Shown here piece after piece: positions 26,297 to 34,973 of a stretch of DNA of 48,606 bases. Within the stretch, counting starts at the first letter, position 1. The number at the start of each line of letters is the position of its first letter. Origin of the DNA: Candidatus Thorarchaeota archaeon AB_25. Lineage in GTDB: Archaea; Asgardarchaeota; Thorarchaeia; Thorarchaeales; Thorarchaeaceae. The stretch spans positions 1-48,606 of the forward strand of contig MEHG01000005.1 in NCBI GenBank assembly GCA_001940705.1. The letters are read 5' to 3'. Both the position numbers and the translations under genes were made by a program. The notes under the pieces were generated by a model. The model was not told the origin of the DNA. It was given only the letters and a program-made list of their open reading frames with translations, and ran no database searches.

Positions 26297-27367
26297 ATGG
26301 GCACAAAGCTCGGTGATATCGTTGATGCAACAGCTATTTCACTGAATGACTTGTCTGGAAAGAAACTTGCCATTGATGCCTTCAACACAATCTATGCATT
26401 TCTCTCCAGTATCAGACAACCGGATGGAACCCCCTTGTCCGACCGGCAAGGACGAGTTACTAGCCATCTGAGCGGACTGTTCTATCGCAACATAAGCTTA
26501 CTCGAGAATGGTATCTATCCCGTGTATGTATTCGATGGGGAAGCTCCAAAGCTGAAGGCTAAAGAACAACAAAAGAGGAGGGACATTCGCGAAGCTGCAT
26601 ACGTAGAGTGGCAGACAGCTAAATCTGAGGGTAGAATCGAGGATGCTCTGAAGGCAGCAAAAGGGAGTTCTAGACTTACTTCTCCGATGATTGAAGAGAG
26701 TAAAAGATTACTCACTGCATTAGGAATTCCTGTAATTCAAGCACCATCTGAGGGTGAAGCCCTAGCAGCGCAGATGGCTCGTGATGGAATGGTGTGGGCA
26801 AGTGCAAGCCAAGATAATGATTCGTTGCTCTACAACTGTCCCCGAATGATCAGAAATCTATCTCTTTCAGGAAGACGACGGGGCGGCCGCTCGAAGACAT
26901 ACAAACTGATATCACCTGAGTTGATAGACCTAGACATGAACCTCCGTCTTTTGGAAGTCACTCGAGAACAGCTCATTGATCTAGCAATCCTAATTGGAAC
27001 CGACTACAATGATAATGTAACTGGAGTGGGTCCAAAGACCGCATTGAGGTTGATTAAGAAACACGGATCTCTGGAGGATATCGAGTCTGCTTTCAAGAGA
27101 TCTAAGAATCCTAAAGACAAGGAAAAATATGCAGAGCTTCAAGACATTCCGTATACTGAGATTCGAGAAATCTTTCTCAATCCCCCAAAAATTGAGATAA
27201 CAACTCCAGAATGGTCTAATCCTCAGTCTGATGAATTGCACAGGATTCTATGTGCAGAACATGATTTCAGTGAGTCTCGAGTGCAAAAGTCGCTCGAGAG
27301 ACTGACAAATGCACTTGAAGAACTTCGAGGTTCTACTCATCAGAGCTCACTTTCAGATTTCTTCTAG
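26297..27367 (+). CDS. fen: Flap endonuclease 1
   Basis: FEN1 cuts 5' flaps in Okazaki-fragment maturation and repair. The 356-residue length is normal. The N and I regions are present: LAIDAFNTIYAFLSSIRQPDG, GLFYRN, YVFDGEAPKLKAKEQQKR, then APSEGEALAAQMA and ASQDNDSLL, which give the metal-binding acidic residues, and LIGTDYNDNVTGVGPKTALRLI (H3TH region). The C-terminal QSSLSDFF is a PCNA-interacting PIP box. One tract, GRRRGGRSK, is more basic than usual. GGAG lies ten bases before ATG 26297. The RPA-like gene follows by 53 bases, a replication-linked pairing. Confidence 0.97.
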   Translation: MGTKLGDIVDATAISLNDLSGKKLAIDAFNTIYAFLSSIRQPDGTPLSDRQGRVTSHLSGLFYRNISLLENGIYPVYVFDGEAPKLKAKEQQKRRDIREAAYVEWQTAKSEGRIEDALKAAKGSSRLTSPMIEESKRLLTALGIPVIQAPSEGEALAAQMARDGMVWASASQDNDSLLYNCPRMIRNLSLSGRRRGGRSKTYKLISPELIDLDMNLRLLEVTREQLIDLAILIGTDYNDNVTGVGPKTALRLIKKHGSLEDIESAFKRSKNPKDKEKYAELQDIPYTEIREIFLNPPKIEITTPEWSNPQSDELHRILCAEHDFSESRVQKSLERLTNALEELRGSTHQSSLSDFF

Positions 27368-27378
27368 CTTCCGTGACG

Positions 27379-27387
27379 GATATATAG
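27379..27387 (+). promoter_or_regulatory. TATA-like box before the RPA-like gene
   Basis: GATATATAG lies about 40 bases before the RPA-like start, in the short gap after fen. It suggests the RPA-like gene can be transcribed independently. Confidence 0.4.
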
Positions 27388-27429
27388 TGACACAACGAGG
27401 CAGTAATAGGGTAAAGGTGAATGGCTCAA

Positions 27430-28116
27430 ATGAGAGAGAGAATGACAGCAGTCAGAGCATCCATCTCTGACATCACCAACGGTTCATACTCTGATGACAA
27501 TGGTCCACATGTAGTATCTCCCTTCGGGGTTGAACTAAGAAGAGTTGTAGTTGTAGGCTTTGTGATAGACAAGTTTTATCGAGAAGGCGATGACTCAGGA
27601 AAGAAACGGTTCGAGAGCATCACAGTGGATGATGGAACTGATACGATCGGAGTTAAGGTATGGGGCGAAGAAGATGCATCCGTGCTAGAAGGAGTGAAAG
27701 AGAGCATTCTAGCATTGGTGATTGGTAAGGTTCGACAGTACAACGATGAAGTATACTTGATTCCTGAGATTGTTCGAGAATTGACGGACCCTAATTTCAT
27801 GAGTCTTCATCTAATGGAGCGCTATAAGGCCGTTCTCAATCGAAGTGGTATATCTTTGCCAGACACAACTGAACAGCAACAGGAATTACTAACGACAACA
27901 CCCAGCGCAACAATTACCGGTAAGCTCGCAAATGATATCCTAGCATATATTCGCTTGGAGGCACCCCCAGAGGGTATTCCATTGAAGGACATAGTAGCAT
28001 ACTTTGAGAAGAAAGGACAAGACTCTGAAAAAGTACAGACAAAGGTGTTCAATCTTGTTGCCGAGGGCGCACTCAACGAAGTCAGTATTGGACAATTCTG
28101 TACTTCTGATATTTAA
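27430..28116 (+). CDS. Replication protein A-like (RPA32-type) ssDNA-binding protein
   Basis: The product has one OB fold and a C-terminal winged helix, the RPA32/RPA2 plan. VSPFGVELRRVVVVGFVIDKF, then ITVDDGTDTIGVKVWGE, then ILALVIGKVRQYNDEVYLIPEIVREL form the OB domain (roughly 35-110). After a linker rich in Thr and Gln, ANDILAYIRLEAPPEGIPLKDI to VFNLVAEGALNEVSIGQF is the winged helix. I choose ATG 27430 because AGGTGA stands about nine bases before it; ATG 27421 in the same frame touches that site directly. It lies between fen and aIF2-beta. No large RPA1-type subunit is visible in the window. Confidence 0.85.
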   Translation: MRERMTAVRASISDITNGSYSDDNGPHVVSPFGVELRRVVVVGFVIDKFYREGDDSGKKRFESITVDDGTDTIGVKVWGEEDASVLEGVKESILALVIGKVRQYNDEVYLIPEIVRELTDPNFMSLHLMERYKAVLNRSGISLPDTTEQQQELLTTTPSATITGKLANDILAYIRLEAPPEGIPLKDIVAYFEKKGQDSEKVQTKVFNLVAEGALNEVSIGQFCTSDI

Positions 28117-28168
28117 TCCGCATAAGTCGGAGCAATACCTTCAATAGCGTATAGGAGAGAAATCAAGT

Positions 28169-28582
28169 ATGGACGACTATGACAAGCTTCTGGATAGGGC
28201 ACGATCACAGGTACCCGAAGATGCCTTCAAGAAGTCAGGAGAACGATTCCAGGTTCCTGATGTTCAACTCATAGTTCAAGGTAACAGAAGTATCTGGCAG
28301 AACTTTCAAGAGATCATCAATATCGTGAACCGTCCTGGAAAAGAGGTTCTGAAGTTTGTTTCAGGACAGCTTGGTACCGCAGGAAATATCGAGGGAAGTA
28401 ATGCACTATTCAATGGTAAGTTCACTACAGAACAAGTAGAGGAAGTTCTCAACCGTTACATCGAGTCCTACGTCATATGTCCAGTCTGTACCCGCCCTGA
28501 TACTGATATTGCCAAAGATGGGGCGGCATATTATTTGACATGCTCAGCTTGTGGAGCCCGAACATCAATCCGCCCAGTCTAG
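28169..28582 (+). CDS. eif2b: Translation initiation factor 2 subunit beta
   Basis: aIF2-beta is part of the aIF2 heterotrimer that carries initiator tRNA to the ribosome. The 137-residue product has the N-terminal helix, the alpha-beta core (SIWQNFQEIINIVNRPGKEVLKF and FNGKFTTEQVEEVLNRYI) and the C-terminal zinc ribbon with CPVC and CSAC. GGAG precedes the ATG. DUF424 follows 19 bases later, a neighbour pair seen widely in archaea. Confidence 0.96.
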   Translation: MDDYDKLLDRARSQVPEDAFKKSGERFQVPDVQLIVQGNRSIWQNFQEIINIVNRPGKEVLKFVSGQLGTAGNIEGSNALFNGKFTTEQVEEVLNRYIESYVICPVCTRPDTDIAKDGAAYYLTCSACGARTSIRPV

Positions 28583-28601
28583 CGATGGAGGGACATCGAG
28601 A

Positions 28602-28901
28602 ATGGTGCAAGTCTACATGCGCATTAGTGAAACGCACGAGCACTATGTCGTGGCAATGTGCGATAAGAGTCTGTTAGGAAAGACCCTGAAAGAAGGTGCG
28701 TTAAAGTTCAAGGTCAGTGAGGAATTCTATGGTGGAGACCTCGTAGACCTGAAGTTATGTCTGAAACACCTTGAGAAAGCAACAATTGCAAATATGGTTG
28801 GAAAGAGAACCGTAGAAGCTGCAATGAATGCAGGTCTAGTTCATGAACAAGCCGTCTTATACATCGAAGGGCATCCACACGCACAATGGGTTAAACTCTG
28901 A
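28602..28901 (+). CDS. DUF424 family protein
   Basis: The 99-residue product begins MVQVYMRISETHEHYVVAMCDKSLLGK, and EGALKFKVSEEFYGGDLVD and ANMVGKRTVEAAMNAGLV follow. The C(D)...LLGK...FKVSEEFYGG pattern is the DUF424 signature. The family is archaeal, its role unproven, and it repeatedly lies next to aIF2-beta, which suggests translation. GGAGGG lies upstream; earlier in-frame codons back to 28551 overlap aIF2-beta and are not part of the family. It is convergent with the NifX-like gene, three bases apart. Confidence 0.9.
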   Translation: MVQVYMRISETHEHYVVAMCDKSLLGKTLKEGALKFKVSEEFYGGDLVDLKLCLKHLEKATIANMVGKRTVEAAMNAGLVHEQAVLYIEGHPHAQWVKL

Positions 28902-28904
28902 AGT

Positions 28905-29285
28905 CTAATGGTGGCCTCCACCACCGCCGCTACAGAGACCTTCTCGACCCATAAGCTCAGCTACACCGCTAAGATAAGCTTGAACTGCATCACCCACAGT
29001 GGCGTTATCACTTCGGACAACCGTTAAGCCTACTTGTTGAGCATGCATGAAAGGTCTCATGCCCATACCCATAGTGATGAGAACATCTACACCCAGACTT
29101 GCTAACCGATTTACCGGCTCTGCACAACTAGTATGGCTCATGTTAGGTACTGCCTCTACCTTGACAATTTCACCATCTTCAACTGTAGAAACAATGAATG
29201 CTTTACAATGACCAAAGTGGCCGCTTACAGGACTATCAAGTCCGTGGTTCATATCTGCAGTTACAGCAATCTTCTGTGTGCTCAA
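28905..29285 (-). CDS. NifX/NifB C-terminal-like (dinitrogenase Fe-Mo cofactor) domain protein with Gly/His tail
   Basis: The 126-residue product has the small NifX-like domain: KIAVTADMNHGLDSPVSGHFGHCKAFIV, with the conserved SxHFGxC, then VNRLASLGVDVLITMGMGMRPF, and GVAELMG. It ends GGGGGHH, a metal-binding-type tail. Such proteins in archaea without nitrogenase are thought to bind iron-sulfur precursors. No nif genes are nearby. The start is TTG 29285, seven bases after GGTGA. It is an isolated minus-strand gene between DUF424 and nmd3. Confidence 0.85.
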   Translation of the reverse strand: MSTQKIAVTADMNHGLDSPVSGHFGHCKAFIVSTVEDGEIVKVEAVPNMSHTSCAEPVNRLASLGVDVLITMGMGMRPFMHAQQVGLTVVRSDNATVGDAVQAYLSGVAELMGREGLCSGGGGGHH

Positions 29286-29399
29286 TTGTGTTTCACCATT
29301 CCATTACGGATTGTTTCATCCTAATGAAACAAACGGGCGGAATATACAATTTGTACCGAACAGTCCACGTTTTAAGGAAATCTGTATGACAAACGCAGG

Positions 29400-30485
29400 T
29401 TGGTTCAATTGAAAGCCCCCTGTTATCAATGTGGAGAACCTGCAGTCTTGGATGGCATGTGTACTGAATGCTATGACAAAGAACATCCACTGATTGAGGT
29501 CAAAACACCACTTACACTGCTAGCTTGCAAAAAGTGCGGTTCAGTGAAGATACCAGGTGGTTGGAAAAAACTATCATTTGCTGCTGCTGATTCTGATGAT
29601 CTATGGCCTCACCAACTGGACATACTCCTTGATACAGAAGTGAAACCTCTTGTTCATGGTCTTGAGCTTACAATAGAAGAGGAGAAGCGATTGGATCGAG
29701 TTCTTCATGTGCTTTTGAGAGTCTTAGGACAATCTCACGAAGACCTACCTCCACATGAGGAGAAATACGACGTTGAAGTCCGTTTCTCGTATGGGACATG
29801 TGATACCTGTGGTATGAAGAGTGGTGGATACTACGAAGCAACGCTTCAGATACGTGCTGATGGACGACAGATTACAGATGAAGAAGAGGATGATATTGTC
29901 CGTATTGTGACAGAGATGACTGTTGCACAGTATGAGACCAACGAAAAAGCGTTCGTGACAAAAATCACGAGTGACAAGTATGGTATGAATTTCCAAATGG
30001 GTTCAAATCATCTCTGCCGTTCCATTGCTGATGTCCTCGAAGCCCGATATCTTGCTCAACGAAAACAGAACTACAAATTGATTGGTCAAGATAAAGGGGG
30101 CAAAGAAAAGTTTCGTACAACCATTCTGATTCGACTTCATAGATTTGGGATAGGTGACTTCGTGAGAGTTCTTGATAACCCCTGCCAAGTTATGGCAATG
30201 GGTAAAGGTGGTCTCACCTATTTTGATTTAGTGAAAAGGCAGAGATTCACAATGAATCCAAAGAGCTCCAAATGGCGTACTCTTGAATATTTGGCCGCTA
30301 AAAATGATAGACGTGAGTATATGATTACAACTCGAGTCTATGGTCAACCTGTTCAATTGATGGATTCAGAAACCTTTGAAATTACGGAGCTCGACGAATC
30401 TCTTTTTGATGATGACATTGAATCAGGGGCCAAGGTATATGGTCTGATAATTGATGAAGTCTTATATCTGCTCCCGCAAGAGTAG
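29400..30485 (+). CDS. nmd3: NMD3-family ribosome biogenesis/export protein
   Basis: The 361-residue product is an archaeal NMD3. It has CYQCG...CTEC at the N-terminus, then CKKCG, and the diagnostic CDTCGMKSGGYYEATLQIRADG. The C-terminal half carries RLHRFGIGDFVRVL and a beta domain ending YLLPQE. In eukaryotes Nmd3 exports the large subunit from the nucleus; in archaea it is presumed to act in 60S-like subunit assembly, with no nuclear role. The start is TTG 29400. The 114 bases upstream of it separate it from the divergent NifX-like gene and contain TATA-like GGAATATAC and GTTTTAAGG. Confidence 0.93.
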   Translation: MVQLKAPCYQCGEPAVLDGMCTECYDKEHPLIEVKTPLTLLACKKCGSVKIPGGWKKLSFAAADSDDLWPHQLDILLDTEVKPLVHGLELTIEEEKRLDRVLHVLLRVLGQSHEDLPPHEEKYDVEVRFSYGTCDTCGMKSGGYYEATLQIRADGRQITDEEEDDIVRIVTEMTVAQYETNEKAFVTKITSDKYGMNFQMGSNHLCRSIADVLEARYLAQRKQNYKLIGQDKGGKEKFRTTILIRLHRFGIGDFVRVLDNPCQVMAMGKGGLTYFDLVKRQRFTMNPKSSKWRTLEYLAAKNDRREYMITTRVYGQPVQLMDSETFEITELDESLFDDDIESGAKVYGLIIDEVLYLLPQE

Positions 30486-30578
30486 AACGATGTTTCGGTA
30501 CGCTTAAATGGCCTCTATCAGAACCCTGCATTAGTCGCTATAGGACGCCATAGTCCAGCGAATGACCGGAGGAATATT

Positions 30579-30920
30579 TTGTCCCGAAGAAGACGAGGAG
30601 GCGGCAGACGACCGCAACAAGGAATTAACCCTGACGAACCAATGAGAGTCAGGACCCCTAGACGTGATGATGGAGAAATGTTTGGAATCATCATTCAGAT
30701 GTTAGGGTTTGACAGAGTTCGAGTTAGATGTGAAGATCAGAATATCAGAATAGGTCGGATTCCAGGCAGAATGAAGAAGAGAGTCTGGATGAGAATCGGG
30801 GATACAGTCCTTATCACACCATGGGATTTTCAGACTGATGAGAAGTGTGATGTTGTCTATCGCTACAGAGGTAACGAGTTAGACTGGTTACAAAAGAAAG
30901 GCATTCTGAAGATGTTTTAA
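30579..30920 (+). CDS. eif1a: Translation initiation factor aIF-1A
   Basis: aIF1A is the archaeal IF1 homologue that acts in the ribosomal A site. The 113-residue product has a basic N-terminus (RRRRGGGRRPQQG), then the S1-like OB fold: EMFGIIIQMLGFDRVRVRCED, RIGRIPGRMKKRVWMRIGDTVLI and WDFQTDEKCDVVYRY. GGAGG lies about ten bases before TTG 30579; CGCTTAAATGG about 75 bases upstream looks like its TATA box. Followed by rio1 in a conserved archaeal order. Confidence 0.96.
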   Translation: MSRRRRGGGRRPQQGINPDEPMRVRTPRRDDGEMFGIIIQMLGFDRVRVRCEDQNIRIGRIPGRMKKRVWMRIGDTVLITPWDFQTDEKCDVVYRYRGNELDWLQKKGILKMF

Positions 30921-31000
30921 AGCTAAGTCAAGGCTTTTCAGAGAACGGTTTCTTACTTCACATGATTTCACATTAGCAGTAATTAGGATGGTATTATCCA

Positions 31001-31789
31001 TTGACGCGAGCTGATGAGCAGCACAAGAAGATAATCTCAGATCTCGACCGTCGCAGACAAAAAAGACGGAAAGATTCTGATGAGTTCAAAGTAGTTGAGG
31101 GTGTAATTGACGCTCCCACATTGAAGACGCTCTACAAGCTCTTGAGTCGTGGTACCATCAATGCAGTTCATGGAGCAATTAGCACGGGAAAGGAGGCAAA
31201 TGTATACCGGGGGGAGGATGCTGACGGAAAATCAGTTGCTGTTAAGATATACCGCGTCTCTACAGCTGAGACCGATTTCATGCTTGAATATATTGTTGGG
31301 GACCCTCGCTTTAAGAGAGTGAAGCGTCGCAGTCGATCATTGATTCCTCAGTGGGCGACAAAGGAATACAAGAACCTCATGAGGTATCACGATGCAGGAA
31401 TCCGAGTCCCAAAGCCAATAGATATTGAACGCAATGTGTTGGTTATGGAATTCATAGGCGACACCAAAAGCAATCTACCAGCACCCCTCCTCAAGAATGT
31501 AGAGATTCCTTCGCCTGTGAAGACGTTCAATGAAATCATTCGCATGATTGAAACAGGTTACACGAAAGCTGGTCTGGTGCATGCTGACCTCTCCGAGTAC
31601 AATATTCTATGGTTAGGAAAACCTGTGTACATAGATGTTTCACAGTCTGTCCTGATTGGTCATGAAAATGCGAAAAAGTATCTCTTCCGTGACATTCAAA
31701 ACATAACCAATTACTTCACAAAGCTGGGTGTCGATACAGAAGACCCTGAAGTCATTGCAAGACATATAGTCACAGTTGGTGAAAAGTGA
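31001..31789 (+). CDS. rio1: RIO1-type serine/threonine kinase
   Basis: RIO1 kinases act in late small-subunit ribosome maturation. The 262-residue product has the RIO1 P-loop variant STGKEANVYRG, the catalytic HADLSEYN and IDVSQSV, and EYKNLMRYHDAGIRVPKPI, all typical of RIO1 rather than RIO2 (no N-terminal winged helix). The start is TTG 31001, eight bases after AGGATGG. The KH gene starts at the base after its stop, so the two are coupled. Confidence 0.95.
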   Translation: MTRADEQHKKIISDLDRRRQKRRKDSDEFKVVEGVIDAPTLKTLYKLLSRGTINAVHGAISTGKEANVYRGEDADGKSVAVKIYRVSTAETDFMLEYIVGDPRFKRVKRRSRSLIPQWATKEYKNLMRYHDAGIRVPKPIDIERNVLVMEFIGDTKSNLPAPLLKNVEIPSPVKTFNEIIRMIETGYTKAGLVHADLSEYNILWLGKPVYIDVSQSVLIGHENAKKYLFRDIQNITNYFTKLGVDTEDPEVIARHIVTVGEK

Positions 31790-32356
31790 ATGCTTTATCA
31801 TGAAACAATCAGAGTGCCAGAAGACCGAGTTGGCGTGATTGTAGGACGGAATGGTAAAGTTAGAAGGCGTGTTGAACAGCTTGCAAACGTCAAGATAGAT
31901 GTGAATTCTGAAGGAATTGTGACTATTACAGCACCAGAAAATACTGAGGATCCCGTCTTAGCCTGGAAAGCTCGTGATATGATTCGAGCAATGGCTCGTG
32001 GATTTAGTCCCAAAAATGCTCTCTCTCTAATTGATGATGATATGCAACTTCTGGTAATTTCTCTGCGTGAGGTTGTGGGATCTTCCCAAAGCCAGATGAA
32101 ACGAGTCGCAGGACGTATCATTGGAGAGAATGGCCGTACAAGAAGAGTCATTGAACAGACCACCGAGACCAAAATATCAGTCTATGGAAAGACAGTTTCC
32201 ATAATTGGAGTTGGCTCAGGTCTGGATTACGCCAGAAGAGCTGTCGACATGCTCATTGCTGGGGCACCCCATAGTGCAGTCTATTCTCGTTTAGAGAAGA
32301 TGAGGCGAGCTATGAATCGGCAAAAGGCGGAACTTTGGGAAGACACGGACCTATGA
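31790..32356 (+). CDS. Dim2/Pno1-type KH-domain RNA-binding protein
   Basis: The 188-residue product holds two KH motifs: VGVIVGRNGKVRRRVEQLAN (about 14-33) and VAGRIIGENGRTRRVIEQTT (about 104-123), the GxxG loops being VGRNGK and IGENGR. This double-KH plan matches archaeal Dim2/Pno1-like proteins of small-subunit assembly, and its fixed place directly behind rio1 supports that. ATG follows the rio1 TGA immediately. It ends in a charged helix rich in Arg and Lys. Confidence 0.93.
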   Translation: MLYHETIRVPEDRVGVIVGRNGKVRRRVEQLANVKIDVNSEGIVTITAPENTEDPVLAWKARDMIRAMARGFSPKNALSLIDDDMQLLVISLREVVGSSQSQMKRVAGRIIGENGRTRRVIEQTTETKISVYGKTVSIIGVGSGLDYARRAVDMLIAGAPHSAVYSRLEKMRRAMNRQKAELWEDTDL

Positions 32357-32410
32357 TGTCAGTAATACCCCGTCTAATATGACTAGGGCGTTCCTTGTTT
32401 CAAGAGTAGC

Positions 32411-33928
32411 ATGAATCCTCCAAAATCCATAGACGCCAGCTTTGGAAGTATCTCGCCTGCGGAGTTTTTCTACAGGAATCGGCAGATGGCTGGCTTTGGT
32501 AATCCCACACAAGCTGTCTATTCCACAATACGTGAGTTAGTTGAAAACAGTCTGGACTCGTGTGATGATGCTCGAACACACCCGCTGATAGACATCGAGA
32601 TTCAAAATGTGAAATTCGATATAATTACCGTCAAAGTTTCAGACAACGGTACAGGAGTCCCTCCAGAACAAGTACCCCAAGCTTTCGGTCGAGTGCTCTA
32701 TGGAAGTAAATATTCACAACAACAGAAACGTGGAACTTTCGGTCTAGGTGTTACAATGGCCGTCTTGTATGGTCAAATCACCACGGACTCTCCTGTAATT
32801 ATTCACACAAGAACTCAAAATTCTAAGGGCCTCCTATATCGATTGTTAGTTGATGTTGAGAACAATCTCCCTCTTGTAGAGAGCAAGGAAGAACTTCACC
32901 GTACGAATGTTGGTACCACAGTCATTGTCCAATTAAAAGGTGACCTGAAAAGGTCACAAGACCGAGTCATAGAGTACCTACGTCTTTCCACAGTATCAAC
33001 ACCTCACGCAGCACTCACTCTGAAAATTGATGATGAAAAATATGTGAATCTAGGTGGTTGGTCCAAAACTCTTCCTGAGCCAATAAGACCATCAAAACCA
33101 CATCCAAGATCAGTCGATATGGAAGTCCTCCGAAGACTCACATCAAGGCATGGGGAAAAGAATCTTGATGATTTTCTCTGCTGTTCATTCCAGAAGATTG
33201 GACCCAGAACCTCCGCACGTTTTCTCCGGTTCATGAATCTGAATCCAAACCGTATAATTTCAGAACTCACTAGGGATGAACTATCCCAACTAGCAGGTGC
33301 CTTGAGGAAGTATGATGGGTTTGAACGTCCGGATAGCAAATGTCTAAGTCCTATTGGAAAGAATGATTTCCTGAAAGCGACCGCCTCAGTCTTCAATGTG
33401 AATCTAGCTGAATTTGCTAGTCGTGGGGTCAGTGAATGGCAAGGTAATCCCTTTGTAATTGAGGCTATTCTCGCTACAGGGGATGATTTTCCTCGGTCAG
33501 ATATTCCAACGCTCTACCGATTTGTGAATAGAGTTCCCCTTCTCTATGACTCAAGTGATGATGTCTTGACAAGAGTTCTGAAGAGAGTAAACTGGTCAAG
33601 ATATGGTGTCAGCTCGTCAGCTCCAGTTGCAGTGTTCTTTCACTTATGTTCGACTAAGATTCCTTTCAAGGCTGCAGGAAAACAATCACTTGCATCAATC
33701 CCTGAGATCGAAAACAACACATACCAACTTTTCAAAGAGCTTGGAAGAAAGCTCGGGAAAATCAATGCCCGATCTAAAAGAAGCGCACGTGAAACAAAGA
33801 AGATGAGAGAGTTTTCAAAGTCATTCAGACAGATAGCAAGGTTCAGTTCAGCGCTAGCGGGTTACGACGAAGTACCATCCACGGATACTCTTGTGAAACA
33901 GCTTTTTGAGGTGGAATCAGATGAATGA
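32411..33928 (+). CDS. top6B: DNA topoisomerase VI subunit B
   Basis: Topo VI-B is the GHKL ATPase subunit of the type IIB topoisomerase. The 505-residue protein has the Bergerat fold: RELVENSLDSCDD (N box), VSDNGTGVPPE (G1), GKYSQ-like YGSKYSQQQKRGTFGLGVTMAVLYGQ (G2 region), then an H2TH insert and a transducer region. It runs slightly short of the roughly 530 of many homologues. Subunit A begins inside its last codons (33921-33928). The aIF1A-rio1-KH-top6B-top6A order is widely shared in archaea. Confidence 0.96.
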   Translation: MNPPKSIDASFGSISPAEFFYRNRQMAGFGNPTQAVYSTIRELVENSLDSCDDARTHPLIDIEIQNVKFDIITVKVSDNGTGVPPEQVPQAFGRVLYGSKYSQQQKRGTFGLGVTMAVLYGQITTDSPVIIHTRTQNSKGLLYRLLVDVENNLPLVESKEELHRTNVGTTVIVQLKGDLKRSQDRVIEYLRLSTVSTPHAALTLKIDDEKYVNLGGWSKTLPEPIRPSKPHPRSVDMEVLRRLTSRHGEKNLDDFLCCSFQKIGPRTSARFLRFMNLNPNRIISELTRDELSQLAGALRKYDGFERPDSKCLSPIGKNDFLKATASVFNVNLAEFASRGVSEWQGNPFVIEAILATGDDFPRSDIPTLYRFVNRVPLLYDSSDDVLTRVLKRVNWSRYGVSSSAPVAVFFHLCSTKIPFKAAGKQSLASIPEIENNTYQLFKELGRKLGKINARSKRSARETKKMREFSKSFRQIARFSSALAGYDEVPSTDTLVKQLFEVESDE

Positions 33929-34973
33929 ACCAAAACCAGCAACTGAAACCTTAGCTTCACTAGGAAAAAAGATAATCCGAGCCATACGTGAGAACAAATA
34001 CCCCATACTTGAGATTCCTGACCGGAGAACCAGTAATATCGTCTATGATGAAAATTCCAATCACTATGTTCTTGGCTCTTCTCGAAGCTTACGCGATTCT
34101 AGTAATCTCAAACACGTGAAACGATTTGCACAGCTGACATGGGTTGCATCTTTTGCCAAGGAACTACTTCAGGCATCCAGAACCAGTTCGCTAAGAGATC
34201 TTTACTACTCATCAGAGGCATTTGGTATTGGGTTCACTGACCAGTCCGAGTCTGATAGAATTGTGACTGATCTTGAATGCATTACTGGACTCCCCCGAGA
34301 GAGTTTTGGTATATATCCTGAAGAACACTCCTCAATCTATGGTGAGGTAGTAATGCGATACACCGTTTCTGGTTATGAAGGAAAAGAAATTGACCTCACG
34401 GTAAGTCCAGATGGATTGCCTGTGGGTCCTGCTCTAATGACCGCAGAACCCCTCGAGTCAAAAGCTGAAATGGTCCTAGCAGTGGAGTCTGGAGGGATGT
34501 TCTCGCGATTGATCGAAACTAAAGCATGGAAACGATTCAATGCAGTACTCATACAGCTCGGCGGCCAACCTCCTAGGTCGACCAGGCGTCTCATGAGAAA
34601 CCTACATGTTTCTCTTGGACTACCAGTGTACATATTCACAGACGGTGATCCTTGGGGGATGCACATTGCTAAAGTCATCACAAGTGGGAGTGCGAATTCT
34701 GCACATATCAAGGACCTAACAATTCCTCGTGCGAAGTGGATTGGTGTCACTCCTGAAGACATTATTCAGTATTCATTACCGACAGAACCGATGAATGATG
34801 CAGATCTGAAAAGACTCGATGAGCTCTCTCATGATGTTCGATACAGTGAGCCTGAATGGCAAAACCATATTCAGCAGTTCAAGAAGATACGGACTAAAGC
34901 TGAGCAACAAGCGTTTAGTAGGTTTGGAATGGACTACGTAGTTGATACTTACCTTTCAAAGAAGGTTAGTTAG
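33921..34973 (+). CDS. top6A: DNA topoisomerase VI subunit A
   Basis: Topo VI-A carries the DNA-cleaving tyrosine; it is the Spo11 homologue. The 350-residue protein has a winged helix with RTSSLRDLYYSSEAF, where the second Tyr of DLYY should be the catalytic one, and a Toprim domain: VLAVESGGMF (metal Glu) and YIFTDGDPWGMHIA (DxD). ATG 33921 overlaps the subunit B stop by eight bases and GAGGTG precedes it by about seven bases. Its 3' end overlaps the end of the convergent glycosyltransferase gene by four bases. Confidence 0.96.
   Translation: MNEPKPATETLASLGKKIIRAIRENKYPILEIPDRRTSNIVYDENSNHYVLGSSRSLRDSSNLKHVKRFAQLTWVASFAKELLQASRTSSLRDLYYSSEAFGIGFTDQSESDRIVTDLECITGLPRESFGIYPEEHSSIYGEVVMRYTVSGYEGKEIDLTVSPDGLPVGPALMTAEPLESKAEMVLAVESGGMFSRLIETKAWKRFNAVLIQLGGQPPRSTRRLMRNLHVSLGLPVYIFTDGDPWGMHIAKVITSGSANSAHIKDLTIPRAKWIGVTPEDIIQYSLPTEPMNDADLKRLDELSHDVRYSEPEWQNHIQQFKKIRTKAEQQAFSRFGMDYVVDTYLSKKVS

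Noticed and set aside
28905-29285. Nitrogen-fixation function for the NifX-like gene
   Set aside because: No nitrogenase or other nif gene is in view, and the small domain is widespread in archaea that do not fix nitrogen.
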